A stretch of DNA of 64,000 bases from Arthrobacter oryzae. Its GTDB lineage: Bacteria; Actinomycetota; Actinomycetes; Actinomycetales; Micrococcaceae. The translations under genes and the position numbers were made by a program. The notes beneath the pieces are model-generated. The model was not told where the DNA came from. It saw only the letters and a program-made list of their open reading frames with translations, and did not search any database. Each line of letters starts with the position of its first letter. Within the stretch, counting starts at the first letter, position 1. Below, one piece after another: positions 59,456 to 64,000 of this stretch. The stretch covers positions 496,001-560,000 of the forward strand of contig NZ_RBIR01000002.1 in NCBI RefSeq assembly GCF_003634095.1. The letters run 5' to 3'.

Positions 59456-60406
59456 ATGCAGATCTCCCGTTCGCTCCTGAGCAACCCCGCGTTGAAGGCC
59501 GCCACGGTCCTCGCCGTGAGCGCATTGGCCTTGTCGGCCTGCACGAACGCCTCCGAGACCGGCGGCTCGGGCGCGGCCTCCGCTTCTGGCAGCGCCAAGG
59601 CCAGCTTCGACCCCAGCACGGTCCAGAAGGACGACGCCCTGGCGGCCATGCTGCCCGCGGCGATCAAGTCCAAGGGCACCCTGACCGTGGGCTCGGACAC
59701 CTCGTACGCACCCGCGGAATTCCTCGGCACCGATGGCCAGACCCCCGTGGGCTACGACGTCGACATCGCCAAGGCGATCGGCGCCGCGCTGGGCCTCAAG
59801 GTCCAGGTCCAGACGGCCGAGTTCACCGGCATCCTTCCGGCCCTTGGCCCGAAGTACGACCTCGGCATCTCCTCCTTCACCATCAACCCGGAGCGGCTGG
59901 CCGCGGTGAACATGGTGAGCTACTTCAACGCCGGCACCGCCTGGGCAGTACAGAAGGGCAACCCGAAAAAGGTCTCCCTGGATGACCTCTGCGGCAAGTC
60001 CGTCGGCGTGCAGACCGGCACCATCCAGGAAGACCCGGACCTCTCGGGCCGCAACAAAAAGTGCGTCTCCGCGGGCAAGCAGCCCATCAACATCGTGACG
60101 CTCAAGACCCAGACCGATATCACCACCCGCCTGGTCAACGGCAGCATCGATGCGATGGCGGCCGACTCCCCCATCATCGGTTACGCGCTGACGCAGACCA
60201 ATGGCCAGCTCGAGAAGCTCGGCGAGGTCTACGACGCCGCGCCGCAGGGCATCGCCGTCGCCAAGTCCGACAAGGCCCTGGCCGACGTCGTCCAGAAGAC
60301 CGTCACCAAACTGATGGAAGACGGCTCGTACAAGAAGATCCTGGAGGGCTGGGGAGCCGCTGACGGCGCCATCACCAAGTCCGAGGTCAACCCGGCGGTC
60401 GGCTAA
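59456..60406 (+). CDS. Polar amino-acid ABC transporter substrate-binding lipoprotein
   Basis: A 316-residue lipoprotein: signal peptide with lipobox LALSAC, a Ser/Ala/Gly spacer, then an SBP_bac_3 (family 3) domain. Motifs: KGTLTVGSDTSYAPAEFLG, PVGYDVDIAKAIGAALGLKV, ALGPKYDLGISSFTIN and SVGVQTGTIQEDP. Family 3 proteins bind glutamine, histidine, arginine or other polar amino acids; the ligand arginine/aspartate pair is not diagnostic here. AAAAGG before the ATG at 59456 fixes the start. It is followed by the permease with a one-base overlap (TAATG). Confidence 0.9.
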   Translation: MQISRSLLSNPALKAATVLAVSALALSACTNASETGGSGAASASGSAKASFDPSTVQKDDALAAMLPAAIKSKGTLTVGSDTSYAPAEFLGTDGQTPVGYDVDIAKAIGAALGLKVQVQTAEFTGILPALGPKYDLGISSFTINPERLAAVNMVSYFNAGTAWAVQKGNPKKVSLDDLCGKSVGVQTGTIQEDPDLSGRNKKCVSAGKQPINIVTLKTQTDITTRLVNGSIDAMAADSPIIGYALTQTNGQLEKLGEVYDAAPQGIAVAKSDKALADVVQKTVTKLMEDGSYKKILEGWGAADGAITKSEVNPAVG

Positions 60407-61419
60407 TGAGTATCCCTTCAACCGAGCGCACATCAGGGGCAACGATGGACAGTCATGCTGAGGGCCACACTGCTGCACCGGTACTGAATAATTCAGTACC
60501 CGTGCGGCACCCCGGCCGCTGGATCAGCGCCGTCATCATCGTCGGCGTCCTTGCCGCCTTCCTGCAGAGCCTGTTCACGAACCCCAACTTCCGCTGGGAC
60601 GTCGTCGGGACCTACATCCTGGACACCAAGGTGGTCCAGGGCGTGGTCTGGACCCTGGTTCTGACGTTTGCCTCCATGGTCCTGGCGATTGTCCTGGCCA
60701 TCCTGCTGGCCTTCATGCGGCAGTCCGAGAACCCCGTGTTCCGCTGGTCCAGCTGGACCTGGGTCTGGTTCTTCCGCGGGACCCCGGTCTACACCCAGCT
60801 GCTCTTCTGGGGGCTCGCCACTGTTCTCTACCCGACGATCGCCCTCGGAATCCCCTTTGGTCCGGCCGCCTTCACCTGGGTGACCTCGGACCCCACGCAC
60901 GGTCTGATCCCGGCCATCCTTGGCCTGGGCCTGAACGAATCCGCGTATCTCGCCGAGATCTTCCGGGCCGGCCTGAAGTCCGTGGATCAGGGCCAGAGTG
61001 AGGCCGCCGAGGCGCTCGGCATGACCAAGGGCAAGATCATGCGGCGGATCATCCTGCCGCAGGCCATGCGCGTCATCGTGCCGCCGACCGGCAATGAAAC
61101 CATCGGCATGCTCAAGACCACCTCCCTGGTTCTGGCCGTGCCGTTCACCCTGGATCTGACCTTTGCGACCAACGCACTGGCCAACCGCATCTACCTTCCG
61201 ATTCCCCTGCTGATCGTCGCCGCATTCTGGTACCTGCTCGTCACCAGCCTCCTGATGGTGGGCCAGCACTTCATTGAGGCGCACTACGGCAAGGGCGTGG
61301 ACAACAGGGTTCCGGCCGCGGTGAATCCCGCGGCGGCCAAGGCGGCCGCGGCTGGCGCTCCGAGCGCCGACGCCGAGCCGGCCCTCAAGATGGACTTCCC
61401 CGAGGAGGAGGCAAAATGA
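60406..61419 (+). CDS. Polar amino-acid ABC transporter permease
   Basis: A 337-residue HisM/GlnP-type permease. Five or six helices are visible; the conserved loop is [20 protein letters not shown] with the EAA motif [20 protein letters not shown] and [34 protein letters not shown] is another hallmark of this family. The termini are longer than usual: ~35 polar N-terminal residues and a C-terminal Ala-rich tail ending PEEEAK. A single permease gene is present, so it probably forms a homodimer. It overlaps both neighbours (TAATG and ATGA). Confidence 0.9.
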   Translation: MSIPSTERTSGATMDSHAEGHTAAPVLNNSVPVRHPGRWISAVIIVGVLAAFLQSLFTNPNFRWDVVGTYILDTKVVQGVVWTLVLTFASMVLAIVLAILLAFMRQSENPVFRWSSWTWVWFFRGTPVYTQLLFWGLATVLYPTIALGIPFGPAAFTWVTSDPTHGLIPAILGLGLNESAYLAEIFRAGLKSVDQGQSEAAEALGMTKGKIMRRIILPQAMRVIVPPTGNETIGMLKTTSLVLAVPFTLDLTFATNALANRIYLPIPLLIVAAFWYLLVTSLLMVGQHFIEAHYGKGVDNRVPAAVNPAAAKAAAAGAPSADAEPALKMDFPEEEAK

Positions 61420-62192
61420 CGATCACCACCGAGCAACCGCTGGTAAAGATCGAGGGTCTTCACAAGTACTACGGCCACCACCATGTGCTTCGCGGCATCG
61501 ACCTGAACGTCAACCAGGGCGAGGTGTCGGTCGTGATCGGCCCGTCCGGTTCCGGCAAGTCCACCATGCTCCGCTGCGTGAACCTCCTGGAGACCATCAG
61601 CGCCGGACGCATCTCCGTCGGCGGCCACCTGATCGGCTACCGCGAGGTCAAGGGCAGGCTCCACGACCTGAAGACCAAGGAAATCGCCGCCCAGCGCCGT
61701 GAGATCGGCATGGTGTTCCAGCGCTTCAACCTGTTCCCGCACAAGACTGCGCTGCAGAACATCATGGAAGCCCCAGTACAGGTCAAGGGCCAGTCCAAGG
61801 CTGTGGCACGGAAGCGGGCCCTGGAGCTGCTGGACCGGGTGGGTCTCGCGGACCGCTCCGGCCACTACCCGAACCAGCTCTCCGGCGGCCAGCAGCAGCG
61901 TGTTGCGATTGCCAGGGCGCTGGCCATGGACCCCGAGCTCATGCTCTTCGACGAGCCCACGTCCGCGCTTGACCCGGAGCTCGTAGGCGATGTGCTGAAC
62001 GTGATGAAGGACCTCGCCAAGTCCGGCATGACCATGATCGTGGTGACCCACGAGATCGGCTTCGCCCGCGAGGTCGGTGACCGCCTGACGTTCATGGACG
62101 GCGGCGTCGTCGTCGAGTCCGGCGATCCGCGGGAGGTCCTGGCCAACCCGCAGCACTCCCGCACCAAGGAGTTCCTGAGCCGGGTGCTGTAG
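61416..62192 (+). CDS. Polar amino-acid ABC transporter ATP-binding protein (GlnQ-like)
   Basis: A 258-residue ABC ATPase of the HisP/GlnQ type. Walker [21 protein letters not shown]-loop [20 protein letters not shown], signature [17 protein letters not shown], Walker [18 protein letters not shown] and the H-loop [12 protein letters not shown] are intact. CVNLLE and FNLFPH are typical for polar amino-acid importers. An insertion of about 20 residues ([20 protein letters not shown]) lies between Walker A and the Q-loop, as in related actinobacterial proteins. It ends the operon and is followed by a classic terminator. Confidence 0.93.
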   Translation: MTITTEQPLVKIEGLHKYYGHHHVLRGIDLNVNQGEVSVVIGPSGSGKSTMLRCVNLLETISAGRISVGGHLIGYREVKGRLHDLKTKEIAAQRREIGMVFQRFNLFPHKTALQNIMEAPVQVKGQSKAVARKRALELLDRVGLADRSGHYPNQLSGGQQQRVAIARALAMDPELMLFDEPTSALDPELVGDVLNVMKDLAKSGMTMIVVTHEIGFAREVGDRLTFMDGGVVVESGDPREVLANPQHSRTKEFLSRVL

Positions 62193-62217
62193 TTCCGGAA
62201 TTCCGCACCGATTTCGG

Positions 62218-62256
62218 ACAGCCGCTACGTGGATCCACGTAGCGGCTGTCTTTTTT
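62218..62256 (+). terminator. Intrinsic terminator of the amino-acid ABC operon
   Basis: A perfect 32-nt palindrome with arms ACAGCCGCTACGTGGA / TCCACGTAGCGGCTGT, followed by C and TTTTTT. It lies 25 nt after the ATPase stop and is the clearest rho-independent terminator in the window. Confidence 0.92.
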
Positions 62257-62273
62257 CGTAGCGGAAACCGGGG

Positions 62274-64000
62274 CTAGGGCTGCGGGAGGCCTTGCACGGC
62301 CGTGGCCACCGCAGCCCGGATGGCGCGGTGCAGTTCCCCGAGCCGGTGCCGGTCCGTGCGCACTTCGATGATGCTCCGGCCCTCCACCGGGCGGGACAGT
62401 GCCTCGGCGAGTTCCGCCGTCGTGGTCACCGGGTGGTGCGCGACGCCGTAGGCCGCGGCCAGCGCGCCGAGATCCACCTGCTGCGGGGTGGCGAAGAGGC
62501 GTTCGACGGCGTCGCCGTAGCCTCCGGCCGCGGCCACCGCGCCGTGCTCCAGGAGCCCGAAGATGGCACCGCCGGCGTCGTTGAGCACCACGATCCGCAG
62601 CTGCGGTTCGGTCTCTCCGGCGCCGAGCAGGAGCCCGCCGGCGTCGTGCAGGAACGTGACGTCACCCATCAGCACCGTGGTTTCCTGGCCGCCGCCGAGC
62701 GCGATGCCCGTGGCGGTGGAGGTGGTCCCGTCGATCCCGGCGAGGCCCCGGTTGGCGAACATGGTGGCCTGCGGTTCTGACGGCGGCGTCCCGGCAAGAT
62801 CCACGTCACGGATGCCGTTCGAGGAGCCCAGGACCAGCTGCCCGCGGGCGTGCTTCCAGACCTCGGCGCCGACGGACGGCCCGGTCGCGGCGGGCGAAGC
62901 GGACAGGGCCAGGTCCACGGCATGCTGCGCGGCGGCTCCGGCCAGGAGCCAGGCATCGAGCCAGGCGGCCGTGCCGCGGCCGGCGAACTCCGCCAGGTCG
63001 GTCAGGGTCTGCAGCGGCAGGTCGGTGCGGCGGCCCGGTTCATACCAGGCCACCGGGACGGGCTGGTACAGGGCGGAGGGGACATCGGCCCGGGCCAGCA
63101 GCTGGCTCACGGGGCGCGACAGGGTGGGCCGGCCGAAGAGGACCACCCGCTCGATCGGCTGTGCCGAGCCCGCGCCGAAGTGGCCGATGAGGAGCCGGTA
63201 GGGCCCGACGGCGTTGGGCCCGAACCGGGCGTTGGAGGAAGGTTCGGCCAGAAGCGGCAGGCCGTGGGCGCGCGCGAAGGCCTCGGCCACCGGGCCGGCG
63301 TCGTGCCCGGCCAGCACCACGGTCCGCCGCTCCGGCAGGGCCGAGGACGCGGCCGGGAAGTCCAGCGCCAGCGGATGCCGGGCGGCCCGGTATGCGCGGC
63401 GCCCGGCAACCTCGGGCAGGCCGTCGCCCACGGCCGGGACCAGCGGGTCGCGGAAGGCCAGGTTCAGCTGGACCGGCCCGGGAGGCGTCTCCTCGAAGAC
63501 TCCGGTGGCGGCGCTGAGGGCCGTTTCGACGGCGCGCCGCGGATCCCTGCCCGCGGGGACGTCGACGGCGAACCGGACGTGCTCGCCGAACAGGTCAAGC
63601 TGCACGGTGGTCTGGTTGGCGCCGGTCCCGCGCAGTTCCTCCGGCCGGTCGGCGGAGAGGACCACGAGGGGGACGGCGGCATGGTTCGCCTCCATGACCG
63701 CCGGAAGGAGGTTGCCCACCGCGGTTCCGGATGTGGTGAGGACGGCGGCCGGGGCTCCGGTGGACAGCGCCAGGCCGAGGGCCGTGAACCCGGCGGAGCG
63801 CTCGTCGATCCGGACCAGCAGTTCCACCCGGCCGGCGGCTTCGGCCTCGGCCAGGGCGTAGGCCATGGGCGCGGAGCGCGACCCCGGCGAGAGCACCACG
63901 TGGCGCACCCCGGCGTCGAGCAAGGTGTCGACGACGATGCGGGCGGCCTCCACCGCTCCCAGGCCGTCGGAGGCGGACGGCCCGGCGGCGGAATCTGCCG
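62274..64000 (-). CDS. menD: 2-succinyl-5-enolpyruvyl-6-hydroxy-3-cyclohexene-1-carboxylate synthase (5' end outside the window)
   Basis: At least 575 codons of MenD, the ThDP- and Mg2+-dependent enzyme that joins isochorismate and 2-oxoglutarate. Motifs: HVVLSPGSRSAPMAYALAEA, RIDERSAGFTALGLALSTG, VLTTSGTAVGNLLPAVMEA, SADRPEELRGTGANQTT and the ThDP region GLAGIDGTTSTATGIALGG and TVLMGDVTFLHDAGGLL, which has the G-D-(X)n-N pattern. A GTG at 63951-63953 lies within the conserved first helix (VEAARIVVDTLLDAGVRHV), and the frame stays open to position 64000, so the true start is upstream. It is convergent with the ABC operon. Confidence 0.92.
   Translation of the reverse strand, partial: ADSAAGPSASDGLGAVEAARIVVDTLLDAGVRHVVLSPGSRSAPMAYALAEAEAAGRVELLVRIDERSAGFTALGLALSTGAPAAVLTTSGTAVGNLLPAVMEANHAAVPLVVLSADRPEELRGTGANQTTVQLDLFGEHVRFAVDVPAGRDPRRAVETALSAATGVFEETPPGPVQLNLAFRDPLVPAVGDGLPEVAGRRAYRAARHPLALDFPAASSALPERRTVVLAGHDAGPVAEAFARAHGLPLLAEPSSNARFGPNAVGPYRLLIGHFGAGSAQPIERVVLFGRPTLSRPVSQLLARADVPSALYQPVPVAWYEPGRRTDLPLQTLTDLAEFAGRGTAAWLDAWLLAGAAAQHAVDLALSASPAATGPSVGAEVWKHARGQLVLGSSNGIRDVDLAGTPPSEPQATMFANRGLAGIDGTTSTATGIALGGGQETTVLMGDVTFLHDAGGLLLGAGETEPQLRIVVLNDAGGAIFGLLEHGAVAAAGGYGDAVERLFATPQQVDLGALAAAYGVAHHPVTTTAELAEALSRPVEGRSIIEVRTDRHRLGELHRAIRAAVATAVQGLPQP

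Overview
The window is chromosomal DNA from a high-GC actinobacterium. The product set points to the Micrococcaceae, most likely Arthrobacter or Pseudarthrobacter: FprA-type reductases, mycobacterial-type sulfite reductase, a menaquinone pathway, PucR regulators, TopIB and PPK2. This is inferred from gene content and codon use; no marker gene is present. There is no rRNA, recognisable tRNA, phage, transposase or CRISPR array. Several genes start without a Shine-Dalgarno sequence, and some appear leaderless, as is common in this phylum.

Layout. 1-311: 5' part of an amino-acid permease (minus). 475-5139: alcohol/aldehyde oxidation cluster on the minus strand (GAF regulator, aldehyde dehydrogenase, zinc alcohol dehydrogenase, DUF779 protein). 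5251-8802: small ABM-like protein, amidase and an FprA-type ferredoxin reductase. 8933-12948: RarD permease, then an overlapping three-gene unit (STAS-like DUF7793 protein, GGDEF-EAL c-di-GMP enzyme, methyltransferase). 12915-14783: universal stress protein and an AMIN-like lipoprotein. 14828-22563: minus-strand operon for a secreted polysaccharide, with a PgaC/IcaA-like processive glycosyltransferase, a repeat-bearing membrane protein, two NodB deacetylases and a divergent GH10 lipoprotein. 23465-27945: GABA/aminobutyraldehyde catabolism with a divergent PucR regulator. 28097-30057: CynX-type MFS carrier with a FadR-type regulator. 30453-37500: stress/energy block (PPK2, P-type cation ATPase, three membrane proteins, topoisomerase IB).

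37675-51552 is an assimilatory sulfur region, nearly all on the minus strand: ferredoxin reductase, siroheme synthase, sulfonate-type ABC transporter with an upstream cysteine-containing leader peptide, RtcB, ATP sulfurylase (CysN, CysD), APS reductase, sulfite reductase and sirohydrochlorin chelatase. Sulfonate or sulfate sulfur would pass through APS and sulfite to sulfide. The reductase supplies electrons, and the siroheme genes supply the cofactor. 51613-53786: TRIC-type channel, SUKH-like protein and an AbiEi/DUF559 protein. 54277-64000: menaquinone genes (polyprenyl synthase, geranylgeranyl reductase-like, MenG, MenF, 5'-truncated MenD) interrupted by a polar amino-acid ABC operon.

The most interesting items are the polysaccharide operon; the sulfur promoters, which share one leaderless geometry, with a short Cys-containing upstream ORF; a palindromic element inserted in frame in cysD; three copies of a dispersed inverted repeat; and a 19-bp motif shared by two promoters of the stress block. 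All functional statements come from reading the translations and known family motifs. No database search was run.
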